In this document: positions 45,569 through 56,800 of the stretch, piece after piece
How the letters are laid out: every line of letters begins with the position of its first letter
Position numbering within the stretch: position 1 is the first letter of the stretch
NCBI RefSeq assembly: GCF_000715075.1
Contig: NC_134096.1
Coordinates: 66,593,026 to 66,657,025 of the forward strand
Direction of reading: 5' to 3'
Length of the DNA stretch: 64,000 bases
Source of the DNA: Nicotiana tabacum
Lineage: Eukaryota > Streptophyta > Magnoliopsida > Solanales > Solanaceae
The notes under the pieces: generated by a model
Seen by the model: only the letters and a program-made list of their open reading frames with translations
The model's database searches: none
What the model was told of the DNA's origin: nothing
Program-made: the position numbers and the translations under genes

Positions 45569-46112
45569 AAGACTGGAGATCCCAAGATCTAGGTTCAAAG
45601 AGATCAAACAAAGTCATTAATGACGGTTCAACATTGTCAAATAAAATTTTAGTCCATTCTCGTGATGAGACAATGTTCAGTACCAAGGATAAAGCATTAA
45701 GGCTTTTTAATGATTTCTAAATTTGATACGGGGTATATCAAATAGTGTATCTACAGGATGACACGTTTAGGAATCACCTATTTAAGTGTGAAGTGTGAGC
45801 CGCTTCAAGGAGAACTTTGTAAGGCCAGTTCTCTACGCACTTATGAAACCAGGCGGTGTTCATGGCTGAAACGAACACAACAATGAGAACCAAAGACGGT
45901 TAAGGGTTGATTGTGTGACTTATGGTTGTCTAGGTATACACCAAAGATCGACGGTTCAAAGATATCAAATCTACCGATTGACCGAGTATATCCGACATAA
46001 GTTTACTACGGAAAGTTCAAAGGGAAACCTACTTATCCAGATGCAATTAATCCTTGCTTGTAAATCACACAGTTTTTCATGCATACTTCCGTGATATAGC
46101 CATTCCCCATTC

Positions 46113-46123
46113 ATGTGGGGGAT
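46113..46123 (+). other. Polypurine tract of the copia element
   Basis: ATGTGGGGGAT lies directly before the 3' LTR start (TGTTGAG at 46124), the normal position for plus-strand priming. Confidence 0.75.
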
Positions 46124-47096
46124 TGTTGAGATTTTATTTTAAGATGTAATATTCTTAAAATGAGGGTGAATGAAAAATGGAGGGAAAATGAAATTTTGAG
46201 TAAAATTTTAAGTTTTCCCCTCTTAACAATGAGACATTGTCCCATATTGGAAGTGGAAGACATTTTTGGTGGGTATATATATAATTGCTCTTCTTATAGC
46301 TCTTAAAGAGTTAAGAAGAAAGCAAGCCTCGCGCCGTCGTCGTCGTCGCTCGCTCGGCTCGGCTTCGGCTTCGGCTACGGCTTCGGCTTCGGCTTCGGCT
46401 TCGGATTCGGATTTGGATTTGGATTTGGTCAAATGATCGATTGATTGATTAATTTTTTGGACCAAATTTATTTGTTAATAGTAAATATTAACGTAAGATT
46501 ATCCGTATTTGTAAACGGATATTTTCCAATCCGTGTATTGATAATTTGGCAGCCGGATAATGGTCTTCCCACCATGAAGTGCTTGCTCCACAAACATGAA
46601 GTGCTTGCTCCACAAACATGTAATGCTTGCTCCACCATGAAGGGTGGACGTTTGGTCTTGCACTCCTTCTTGGCTGCTATATATATGAGCAGCAAATGTT
46701 AAAGAAAGATACAAAAACTCAACATACAATTCGCTCAACAAATTGGCTATACATTGCACTCCTTCCTCTCAGAACTTCCATACGTTTTTCTGAGTATATA
46801 CTCCTTCGTTCTGCATTGTTTTTTTAACTTCAAACAAAGCAACTGTAAGTGTGATTTGCTACCGAACTTTGTGTTCGCCGAAACACTGGGGTTTGAAGTA
46901 CCGCTACACCAGTGTGTTATTCGTTCTATCCTGGGAGGAAATAATCCATTACCTTGGGTACTAGGAGGGGATTAAATTCCTTAAGGAAACACTGTGAATT
47001 CAGTGGGCTCGAATTTATTATTATTGTTTCATTACGTTAACTTATATTTTGCAGAATTAATATTTACAAATACAGCAATATTGACCGGGAATAACA
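46124..47096 (+). repeat. 3' LTR of the copia element
   Basis: TGTTGAGA...GGGAATAACA, 973 bp. Compared with the 5' LTR it has a shorter hexanucleotide array and one extra 22-bp unit (ACATGAAGTGCTTGCTCCAC) near 46590. Confidence 0.92.
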
Positions 47097-47685
47097 CTTG
47101 TAGCTTATCTAATTCTACATTTACTTATTCTTATTGGTGGAATTTTCTTATTGAAGATATTGTTTTACTTGTGCAAATTTATTTTTAGTATACAAAAAAA
47201 GATGTAATTTCCTAGTGAAAATATTGATTTTATTTGTGCTATTAATAATAAAGGTATAATTTCTTCTTTAAAATGCTAATTATATTTGCTTCTTGATGTC
47301 TGAGATGTAATTTGCATATACAACAATATACCCAGTAAAATCCCATAAGTCGAGTCTGGGAAAGAGATGTAATTTTCATATTTACAAATAAAAAATGCTT
47401 GTTAAATTGCCTGAATAAACTAAAAAAAAATGAACCAAAGAAACGTTTCGAATAAACTCTATATTAGTCATTACAAGGTGTACATTAAAGGAAATTGTGG
47501 CACCCGCCACCTTCAAATCCTAGATCCGCCTCTGCCGGGTGGTAGACATTTATTTCATCTTTATGAGCAACATTCTTTCCGGTAACAGCAGATGAAATAG
47601 TTGTCTTCGGTTTTAGCTATACTTTGTCTTCGACTCCACGTGTCACTCTCTTATGCATCACTTAACATAGCATATTTTACCCTAT

Positions 47686-48851
47686 ATAATATACTATGTT
47701 AACTCAAACAATACTCATTTACAACGACCAATGTGCACAACCAGTGAAGAAATCATCTTAATCCGACTTCCTGTGCTTATCCATTGAAGATATATTTTAG
47801 GTGTAAAGTGTTAAATGGTGGTTAGTGATTTTTGAGATTCTGTCTTATCGTTTTATCTAAACGCTGAAAGTGTTAAATGGTAGACACTTTATATATTTAG
47901 ATTTTAGTCTGCAACATGTTCCTTTCATTTGTAAGTTTGATATTTATTTTTCTTTAGGCTAACTAGTACAACATAAAGTCATATATATTGTTGATAAGTA
48001 ATGATTACTTGTATTGCATCCTTTAACTGCTTTTATATTGTGAAAATTAATACTTTTTGAATTTTAATCCTTTGTTATATCCTCCCAAATGGTGTATTAG
48101 TCAAAAAGCTAGCTACTACAAAGCAAAGAGATTAAGGAAAGCTTGAAGATCAGTGGCATGCATTGATTTCGGTAAAGTTACGGCGGATTCCGTATAGAGG
48201 CAAAAGGAAAAGCGAAGCTATTTCCTCAAAAACAGAATGTATAACGGCTGCTTTCCTTTGATTTTTCGGTTGCTGACTATGTAATTTTCGATGTACTAGG
48301 CAAACCAAATCAAGATTACTGCCTTTTCCCTAAAATTCTGTGCCCTTGTCGGAGGTAGTTCGGCTTTACTCACGATAAAAATTTATTCGCATTCAGTATT
48401 TACCTCAATCCAATAAATACATGACGCTATCTTCATATACACTCTTATGAGTAAATGGTGATTTTGTGCTTCAACCTCATTCTTGAATAGAATAAATCTT
48501 GAAGTCATCACACATCAAAGATACCCCTGCATTTTACACATTTTTAGTATATTGACGGGTATCTCTTGATATTAAGTTAACTAAGCGATAAAGCTGACGA
48601 CAGTTCCTTGCATCAGAGGGAAGTTAAAGATTCAAGCCAAGGTATTTCCACCTTAGTTAAATAAAGAAAGGGTTGAAAAGGGAATGGATCAGTTGCTTCA
48701 AATCAAGAACTCTAGATTAAAAGGAGAATCTTGAAAAGGCACAGACATTACATACTCTTGAAGCAACACATATATCCTTATATACATATAAAGAAACAAA
48801 AATATTCATAAACAAACAAGTGTGACTAAAGGCAGAGGGAGTTTTCAAGCC
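47686..48851. other. Upstream region of the ARM-repeat gene
   Basis: No gene seen. The right end includes TATA-like ATATATCCTTATATACATAT (48768-48787) about 70 bp before the ATG, a plausible core promoter. The remainder is A/T-rich. Confidence 0.45.
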
Positions 48852-50615
48852 ATGGAAGAAATGGTGGTGGAAGCTCTCCTCTTTGGTGATAGACAAGCAC
48901 AGCTCCTTGCTGCAAGACAACTTGGTCAATTTTCCAGCAAGCAAAGGCACAAGATCGTCGAAAAAGGCATAGTTCCTCCATTGATTTTGATGCTGAGTAC
49001 TAATGATTATGAAGTCATTGAAGCTGCACTTTTTGCTCTGCTTAGTATAGCTTTTCGCAGTGAAAGGTTAGGATGCGCATACTTCATTCAGGAACGTGTT
49101 TGGTACGATGGAAGTCATTTTCGAGAAAAATGCATGAAAACATTTCTAGGGAAACATTTCTTATGGAAAATGACTTTCGTTGTATCAAACATACCAAAAA
49201 CAAAATTTGTTCTCAATATTTAAGTAACACGAGTGTATCTATACCTCGTTGATTTTCAGAACTAAAATTGTGAATATGCTTGTTGCAGGAACAAGATACT
49301 CATAGCAAAATCAGGGGCTATACCAGTGTTATTAGATGTGCTTCAATGCGAAAACGAGTTGTTAGTTGAGTTAGGAGTGGCAGCTCTCTTGACCCTCTCT
49401 TCTTGTGCTTCAAACAAGTTGGAAATTGCTGCATCTGGGACTATCCCACTTCTACTTGAATTGTTAAATTCACAAGCCTACAACAGCATGAGCTTGCAGG
49501 CTAATTTGGACATCTTGTCTATACTTCACAATCTTTCAACTTGCCATCAGCTCATCCCTTCTATTGTTTCATCTGGTGGGGTAGCTACCCTGCTTGGATT
49601 AATTAGCCTGGCGTCGGAAACGAAAACAGAAGGAGAAGTGATTGTGGAGAAAGCCATGGTATTGCTAGAGAATATTGTTTCTTTATCAAGAATTGGACTA
49701 GAGGAAGCTGCAGGAACAGATGGAGCAATTCAGTGTTTGGTTGAGGCCATGGAGGAAGGTTAATTGCATCATAATCTCGTCTAAAAGTTTCACACTTATA
49801 ATTAGTTAATTGTATTTTGTCTTTTCAACTCTCAACACTCCTGTCGGCCTGATTCTTCTTTTTTCAAGGGCCGAAACACATGGAAATTTGTTTTTTCATG
49901 GGCCAAAGTCCAAATCCGTGGAAATATTTTTAATGTTTTGGGAAGCGGTGAAATTTGAATCTAGGACCTCTTGGATGCTCTCAGGGGCGGCCTCGCCCTG
50001 AACCAATTTAGTCCCAAAAAATTTAAGGGCCCTAAAATTATTATTTTTTTATATATATAATAGTATATTATTTATATAATTATCTCTTATTATTGATAAA
50101 TTTATTTTTTTATTGTCATATTAATTTTTAATAACTCAATTTCTTCCTCTAATTAATATAACTAAAATAGTTTTCTATCAATCTTATTTTATTTTTTTAT
50201 TTAATTATATTTCTCTATTCATTAGTTGGTCACGTAACTATATCTAATAATCTAACATATTATTTATTTTTCTTACATAAATTATACTCTCTCCGTCTCA
50301 ATTTATATGAAAGTGTTTGACTGGACATGAAGTTTATAAAATAAAGGAAGACTTTTGAAACTTGTAATCTTAAATAAATTATAAAAATTTGTGGGCTAGA
50401 AATTATCTCATTAATGGTAAAAAGAAAAATCTAAAGTAGAATTGTTACCAAATATAGAAAGGGATTTACTAAAAAAAAGGAGTCACCTTAGTTGGGACGA
50501 AGGAAGTATGTTTTCTGGGTTCTCTCATTTCAGTTGTGATGCAATCAATGTTAAATTCATTTAATTTTCTTTACTTTATAAAACTAAGTTCTCATTTTTT
50601 TAATTCCACATCCTC

Positions 50616-50667
<52 letters not shown>

Positions 50668-51123
50668 GGCCTCTTATTAAGGCTTTGCTTTATGCCTCGG
50701 ATGATGTTTTGAGTCGAGTGATTATATCGTCTAAAAACTTAAGTTGTTTGAGAGAGTACACTTTTAATTACTTAATTGTATTACGTCTCAACAGGTTCAA
50801 GACAATGTAAAGAAGATGCAGTGGCAATTTTACTCCTAATATGTGAGAGCTGCAGAGAGAGATACAGAGGGATGATATTGAGGGAAGGAGCTATGGCAGA
50901 ACTGCTTCAGTTGAGTGTGGATGGGACAAGGAGAGCCAGAGACAATGCTAAAAGACTGCTTTTGCTTTTGAGAGACCGTTCTCATTGCAGCCCAAAGAAT
51001 AAACAGCCAAAGAATATTCTGCTATTGGAACATGTTATGAGACAAATTGAGCAAGGAGTTGGAGAGAGAGCAGGGATGTCAGTTGCTCTCTTGGAGGAAA
51101 TGATTTCAAAACTTAGAACATGA
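48852..51123 (+). CDS. Armadillo-repeat protein (U-box-less, PUB/VAC8-like)
   Basis: Three exons join in frame to 337 codons: 48852-49066, 49289-49758 and 50795-51123, all GT-AG. Armadillo repeats run through most of the protein, for example KIVEKGIVPPLILMLSTND, NKILIAKSGAIPVLLDVLQ, NKLEIAASGTIPLLLELLN, LIPSIVSSGGVATLLGLISL, ILREGAMAELLQLSVDGTRR. Such repeats form a helical protein-binding solenoid; in plants they often occur with a U-box in E3 ligases, but no U-box or N-terminal domain is present here. The start at ATG 48852 (CCATGGAAG, good context) is chosen because the frame upstream has no ATG. The last ~60 residues are polar with a final amphipathic helix. Intron 2 (about 1 kb) holds a hAT-like element. 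Exact substrate or partner unknown. Confidence 0.85.
50284..50509. mobile_element. Stowaway-like MITE nested in the hAT-like element
   Basis: Ends TACTCTCTCCGTCTCAATTT and GTTGGGACGAAGGAAGTA are inverted repeats of the CTCCCTCCGTCCCAA type with TA flanks. About 226 bp, no ORF, same family as 22148-22375. Confidence 0.7.
50617..50664. repeat. (AT)n microsatellite in the ARM gene intron
   Basis: About 24 AT units within intron 2. Confidence 0.9.
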
Positions 51124-51462
51124 CATTTTCATGTGCTAGATGTTCGAGTTGTGCTGATAATTGCAGTAAACTTCATTTGCTTTCTGAGTTTTGGAAGGGG
51201 TACATGACCAATGTTGTATGATTATTATATCATATATCTGCACATAAACTTGGGATTTAGATTATTTTCTTGGCAGGGCATCATTTATTCTACACTACAA
51301 TTTGACAAAAGAAAGTCCATTTCCTATCTTTTCAGCTCAGTATTTTTCCTTTTGTCTTTTTAGCTCAAAAATGTTTGGTTGGGGTGAAAGGAGGAAAACA
51401 AGAGAAAAGTAAGAGGAATGAATAATTTTACATATTTGGTAAGTCGAAACACCAAATATAGG

Positions 51463-52406
51463 GAACCTTGGAGCAACGATAAAGTTGTTTCTGTATGACC
51501 TAGGTCAGTTCGAGCCGTGAAAGCAACCATTATTGCTTGCGATAGGGTAGGCTGTCTATATCACATCCCTTGAGCAGGGGCGGCTCTAAGGCTAGGCCAG
51601 TGAGGCCGTCGCCTTAGGCCCCAAAATTTGAAGTCCCCAAATTATTATTATTATTATTATATAATTTATATAAATAATTATTATAAATAAAAGTGTTACA
51701 GTATTTTTTTGGTTACTATTTGATTGAGGTTATTTTATTCCAATAAGTTTATAAATTACGATATTTTTTTCACTCATTATTAGTATATTTGCTTCACTCT
51801 TCAATTTTAAACTTATCCTTTTTATATAGAAATTAAGTTATACATCGACAATATAATGAATTTATTTTACAATCTTCTCTGAAACCCTATGAACACAAAA
51901 GTATTCATGCACCAATTTTTTTTAGTGTAATTTAATATATTATATTAGGTTATTAATAATTTATTTTAAATATCTCGCCAATGAGTGCTACTTAATTATG
52001 AACTTCAATTAATATTTAAATTAATCAGAAGGTGTAAAAAAATGTGACACTATTAATGCTCAAAACTTAACCTATTACGCTATGTACGTTTATTTTTTTT
52101 TTTATGTTTGTGATGATAGTCAAATTAAAATTTTCGCTTTGAGTTTCGTACCTCAATATTCCACCACTTTATTCTTTATGCTCTTCTTCCTAATTTTTTT
52201 TAATTCGCTATTTTGTGTCTTAAATGATTAATTTGGTATTTAGAAAGTAAAATTGTTTTTTAGTGTTTTATAAAATAAATTTGAGGGCCTCTCAATATGG
52301 TTTCGCCTTAGGCCACGAGCTCCGTTGAGCCGTCCCTGCCCTTGAGATGCGGCCCTTCCACAAACCATGCATGAACGCGGAATGCTTTGTGCACCAGGTT
52401 GCGCTT
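51463..52406 (+). mobile_element. tRNA-derived SINE split by a hAT-like element
   Basis: The head CCTTGGAGCAACGATAAAGT (A-box region) and GTCAGTTCGAGCCGTG (B box) lie at 51466-51520. The body stops at CATCCCTTGAG (51574) and resumes at ATGCGGCCCTTCCACAAACC (52347) to GTGCACCAGGTTGC (52390-52403). Joining the two sides after removing one CCCTTGAG gives a continuous SINE body. Different subfamily from the copies at 20.8 and 25.6 kb. Confidence 0.75.
51575..52338. mobile_element. Non-autonomous hAT-like element inside a SINE
   Basis: Ends CAGGGGCGGCTCTAAGG and (reverse complement of the right end) CAGGGACGGCTCAACGG. An exact 8-bp target duplication CCCTTGAG is at 51567-51574 and 52339-52346. 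764 bp, A/T-rich interior, no transposase. Confidence 0.88.
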
Positions 52407-53516
52407 AAGGTAAGTTGGAACACCCCCTCCATAATTATTTCCTATCTTCTTCAAGGACAGAAATGAGGAAAATAAACAACCAATAGTCAATTAGAAAAAG
52501 AAAAAGTTACCTTATTCAAGCTAAATTGGTGATTTTCATCAAGAGACTCAGATACTAAGAATCTACTATCTCGAGTGGTTTTGTATTTTTAATCAAAAGC
52601 CACCTGATTGGTGGGGAGGGGGGATATGATTCCTAACCTCCTTCAAAACTAAGTTAGAATTGTACATATCCAATTCTTGCAAAGATGCACCAAATGACTG
52701 GTGTGTGTCATACGGTAGAATATGCATCGGTCGAGGGGTATGTATGTAATCTCAAATGAAGAATGGCTGCAAAGTTTTCCAGGAGGTCAAAGTGGTCAAA
52801 GAGAGCGCGCATTAAAAGGGACCCAGATGACAATCATTCTCTTTTATAGGAGAAAGTAAACACCACCCCATTACTAGCTATTGTCAACAAATTGCTTCAA
52901 AGCTGTTCGTTTGGCTACGAAATAATAGTTCAGTATTCACAGATATTGAGGTTTAGTATTTTCACCTAATGATTTGGCCATCAGCATGTGTAAATACTGA
53001 ACTCTGTATTTGAAATATTGAAATATTAGTTTAAGGAGTATTTCAAATGAAAAATAATAGTCAAGTGAAATTCATGTCGCAAAGCAAAAGTCAAATTTCT
53101 CACAAAATTTCAACAAGTCATCCAACATCCCCAGACAATAAAGGAAATACCAACACAACAATAAACGAGGTAATTCCAACAAGCCCATAGAAAGCCTTAT
53201 TCACCTTTAACAAAAACAACCAGGAAGCAAGACTTCCAGACTTGGAATTGGAATTTAAAGCATATCTGTAGAGTGTAGACTAAACTTGCAGGTATCTGTT
53301 GTAACTAGTTAGAGCTGTGTAACTAAGAAGCCCTTTTAGGGTGCTCACTTGAAGAGAACAAGAGGAGCTCATCTCCATAGTGTGACATACTCTGCGTTTA
53401 CTTCAGAAAAATTCACACCAAACACGTATCAAATGCCATGGTTTAGAGTTACATCATTATTCTCTGAAAAAGACAATGTCTGGAATCTCTGGGTGCATGC
53501 ACTTCGTGACAGCATT
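52407..53516. other. Intergenic and 3' UTR of the sucrase/ferredoxin-like gene
   Basis: No gene seen. The part next to 53517 should be the minus-strand 3' UTR. The rest is unremarkable A/T-rich sequence. Confidence 0.4.
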
Positions 53517-56500
53517 TCAGTGTGACTTCTTGTAAAATCCATAAGCAACAGCCACAAAAGCCACTGCTCCAACCACGCCAATGGCTGTGAAAACTTCAGG
53601 CCGGTCCCATTTCTCTGACCAGCACGGAAGTCTTCCCTGCCCCTTTTCCTCTTTCACCTCCGCACTCGCATCTCTACAACAAGAAAATCCTGCAGTACCT
53701 TGACAACAGCCCTGACTAGCAGTTTCTACAGGCGCTTCCCCTTTCTTGTCCGCACTGGTTCCATTGGGAACCCTCTGCTCATTCACCTTATCAGTTATCT
53801 CAGCAGGCAGTCCCATTTGGCCCCTATGGTTAACCAGGATAAAGTGTTTCATGAATGTACTCACAATAATATGAGAAAAGGAGCAGAACATATTTAACTT
53901 TGCAACTGCTAAAGAGATTGCCTCCAACTGAAACTTAGAGAGATCAAATAAGAAGTTTAGAATGTGAGAAATTCCCTGTTCTATAATTGGAAAGGCTTTT
54001 CCTTTTGCACTCTATTTCATAACTAGTCAGCAAAATTGATCTAACTTGTTCAAACCCTTCACATACCCATCCATGCCCATCTCAAAATGAATGCTGAGAA
54101 TAGCATCCAGCTCCCAGCAAAAAAGCAACAGAGAAAAGAAGATAGATCCAAATAACAAGAGCAAAAGATCCATCATCCTCTACCACTCTTTACTTACTTT
54201 TAATTAAGATAGTTTATTAATTAACATGCAATCATTAAAGCTTTATAAAAGCAAAGATCATGATCAAGCATGAAAAACAAATGGACTAAATTTTATTATA
54301 ACAACCCTTTTTTTTTACCTTTTAAGGCAAATTTGACAACATAAGCAAATGACGCAATTATACAACATTATCCTATAATCACTCAGCAATATTTCTATTA
54401 CTGACGCCAGTGATTAAGCTATTTTTGACGTTGGATAAAAAAAAAGAAATATTGGTGGATGCATGGTGCAAATAGCAATTGAGCTTGGCTAAGTACATTA
54501 AACTCATTGTGATTGGTTCTGTTAAGGAAACTGCAAAAAGATAATCTGGAACAGTGCACTATGGGATTTTCTCAAAATTAAATAAAGAATTCGTACCATG
54601 TATATAGCAAACCCCAAATCATGCAAGCAAGAAACATAGCAAAGCACAACCAATACAAACCTCCAAAGTCTTTCAATGACTTTTCCCTCTCTGATCTGTT
54701 CGTCAAGCAAAATAGGTATATCACTTGGGGTAACATAGCCATACCTGCATTATGACAACGGATCACATATATATGTAAAATTGACAGTCTAACAAGGAGC
54801 TTCACCACTTTATCCATTTAAAAAGCCACATACTAAGGAATTGGTCAAGAAACTAATGGAAACTAAAAGAGCACCTCTATAAGTACAAAACTAGGTCTTA
54901 CCAATTCCCAGCAATTTTCCCTTCTTTATCTGGACTGAAGATTATGACATTACCAGCATACTTGTGGCCACCAACATGGGAACAAGCTGTCACATGAACT
55001 TCGTTTTTCAAGTCCTTGGACTCAATCAACTTGCTAAATTCCTCAATCAGAACTGGTCCACAGACACCACACCTTCGATCTCGCTTGTTGTGAGAACAGA
55101 CAAATACATAAGAACCGCTTAGTGGCTCCTGCGTTCCATAAGTCCAGGGCTTGCCATTCACAAGCACATCCTCAACAAAAGCATCGACATCCGACTCCTT
55201 CAAATTCCTGATTAAAAGTACCAGACATAAACTCGAGCTCAATGTAAGGTAATGCTTGGAGATGCATACAATGGTTAGGTCAAATACTTCGCAACAAAAT
55301 CAAGAGGTAACTAAAAACGTACACCCTTGGTCCCAGCTTGTTTGTTACTTTTTGCTAATTGAGAGTCAATTTGACTAACTTATTGGAATTAAATTGAATT
55401 AGATTAATTCATTTATTTTTAATTAAAATTTGGATATTTAGAAATTACTAAAAAAAATACTATACATTACAATTCTCAAATGAAAAAGCACATATTTATA
55501 TGTTGGTCAAATTTCACCTGGTCTGAATCTAGAAATGCAAAAAGTGCCAAAAATATTTTGAGATAGAAGAGTACATCAGTGTGGGTACTTTCATTTTACT
55601 CAGACTAATTTCTTTCGAAATAGCATAAGGTTGTTAAAAAGTGAATCAAGTCAAAATCACGATGTATATTTCTCTTTTCTTGCTTTCAGATAGACTAGTT
55701 ATGCATTTCATCACTACTTCACACATAATACTGAAGAAGGAAGAGTTTTCTGCAGCTTAATACAATGATATAAAAATAAAAATAACAAAATAGAATTAAA
55801 ACCCCATAGAAGAATGTCGAATATTACCTATATTTGATCATTTCTGGAAAAATCAGAACATCTCCATCAGATAGTCCAATGTCTTCACGTACTTCGCAAA
55901 TCGTCAAAACAGTCTACCGCAAATAATCACCGAGGCAAAAAAACACAAAAAAAATCAATTTCACACTTGCAAAGCTAACATCATAAAACTATTAAAGGCA
56001 TTCTAATTGACCGGATAGAGTTCTTATATTGTGTATTAAATTTATCCACTACACATTTGAAAGGCTAATAACTTAAAGCTACTAATTGCATTCTAATCGA
56101 CCAGGTAAAATTCTTATAAACTTTGTATCGAACTTAAAACATTTAGTGTAGAATTCTTAAAATTATACGACACATTTTTTCATTATTTCGCATAGAGGTT
56201 AAGTTTTGTGCACTGACTATGCAATATTAATTCATTGCAAGGTAAGTACAAGTAAATATCTACAATAAGTATTTATGAGTAACCTGATAAAAAAAAAAAG
56301 GTAGCTAAGGAGGTTAAACAACACTAGTAGTATGCACAAATCATTTATACTGTCAGTATATATACTTCAATCCTTTTATATAAACTTCCAAAAGCTTAAA
56401 AACTACATTAATGTTATCTATATTAGATCAAAAGTTATCAAAACTATTATCTAAACTAGATCTAAAAAGCACCGATCGGCTAATTTGTGAGTCGGAAACT

Positions 56501-56800
56501 AAAAATAATAGAAACGAAGCTCAATGTAACGCCGTTGACTAAAGAAATTAGTTGAAAAAAACTAACCTTAAGCTTGATTTCATCCTTACGAGCTCTAAGA
56601 GAAGCAGCGAGTAGATTGGGAAGTGGATCGGAGTCGGAGGATTCAACGTGAGAAGGCCAAGTTTCATGTGATTTGTAACAGAGGAAAACGTGACGATCGT
56701 AAACGGTAGCAGTCCCGGCGAGTTTAAGTTCGTACATTTCTGAACGTTTGAACCCGAAGTTAACGTCGTCAGTGACGATGTCCTCCGAGTTTCCGGCCAT
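53517..56800 (-). CDS. Sucrase/ferredoxin-like (AIM32-type) thioredoxin-fold protein with tail anchor
   Basis: Five exons on the minus strand join in frame to 338 codons: 56800-56567, 55913-55828, 55207-54902, 54744-54661 and 53823-53517. Residues about 30-230 match the sucrase/ferredoxin-like family, related to thioredoxin-like [2Fe-2S] proteins. Motifs are HVFLCYKSHETWPSHVE (Cys41), SYVFVCSHNKRDRRCGVCG (Cys144, Cys153, Cys156) and ACSHVGGHKYAGN (Cys182, His184, His188). These Cys/His residues are candidates for binding an iron-sulfur cluster; this is a family inference. After a Cys-containing linker (GCCQGTAGFSCC) the protein ends in a hydrophobic helix (residues 315-333, FTAIGVVGAVAFVAVAYGF) and KKSH, so it is probably a tail-anchored membrane protein with its domain in the cytosol. 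The start lies at the first in-frame ATG that begins the family-like sequence (MAGNSEDIVTDD). Confidence 0.87.

Larger units (their letters stand above)
40429..47096 (+). mobile_element. Ty1/copia retrotransposon, young, nearly complete
   Basis: Two LTRs (40429-41441 and 46124-47096) flank one gag-pol frame. The target duplication CTTGT is at 40424-40428 and 47097-47101. Outside simple repeats the LTRs differ at only about six positions in roughly 0.9 kb, so insertion was recent. Gag-pol carries one 1-bp frameshift and one nonsense codon, so this copy is probably not autonomous. The post-LTR region lacks the usual initiator-Met tRNA primer site. Lineage within copia is not certain. Confidence 0.92.
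39782..47534. mobile_element. hAT-like element inserted in the Tat LTR, carrying a copia element
   Basis: The ends are CAGGGGCGGATCCACC (39782) and GATCCGCCTCTG (47534), inverted repeats. It is flanked by the 8-bp duplication CCGGGTGG at 39774-39781 and 47535-47542, the length typical of hAT transposition. Excluding the copia element it is about 1.1 kb and codes for no transposase, so it is non-autonomous. Confidence 0.88.
25913..47685 (-). mobile_element. Tat-lineage Ty3/gypsy retrotransposon, decayed and multiply interrupted
   Basis: Minus-strand order, right to left: 5' LTR (39340-39781 plus 47543-47685), PBS (39336-39320), gag, protease, reverse transcriptase, RNase H, a second RNase H-like domain, integrase (ending 30738), a non-coding stretch, an antisense ORF (26858-29660, plus strand) and the 3' LTR (25913-26576). 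The additional RNase H and antisense ORF are hallmarks of the Tat lineage (Ogre/Retand/Grande relatives). All coding parts contain stops and frameshifts. Inserted in it are a solo LTR with another solo LTR inside, and a hAT-like element with a copia element inside. Without these the element would be about 11 kb. The outer 70-80 bp of the right-hand LTR are missing, so its target duplication is lost. Confidence 0.85.
39340..47685 (-). repeat. 5' LTR of the Tat element, split by the hAT/copia insertion
   Basis: The first part, 39340-39781, starts TGTTTACCCGTAAAACGG. The second part, 47543-47685, resumes at TAGACATTTATTTCATC and matches 26360-26505 of the 3' LTR. The final 70-80 bp present in the 3' LTR (CCCATGCTTTCCGGTGACA onward) are absent, so this LTR is truncated at its outer edge. 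Confidence 0.85.
49981..50715. mobile_element. hAT-like element in intron 2 of the ARM gene
   Basis: The left end CAGGGGCGGCCTCGCCCTGA and interior GGGCCCTAAAATTATTATT match the family at 51575-52338. The right end (AAGGCCTCTTATTAAGGCTT) is decayed. A Stowaway-like MITE and an (AT)n tract lie inside it. No 8-bp duplication could be confirmed. Confidence 0.6.
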
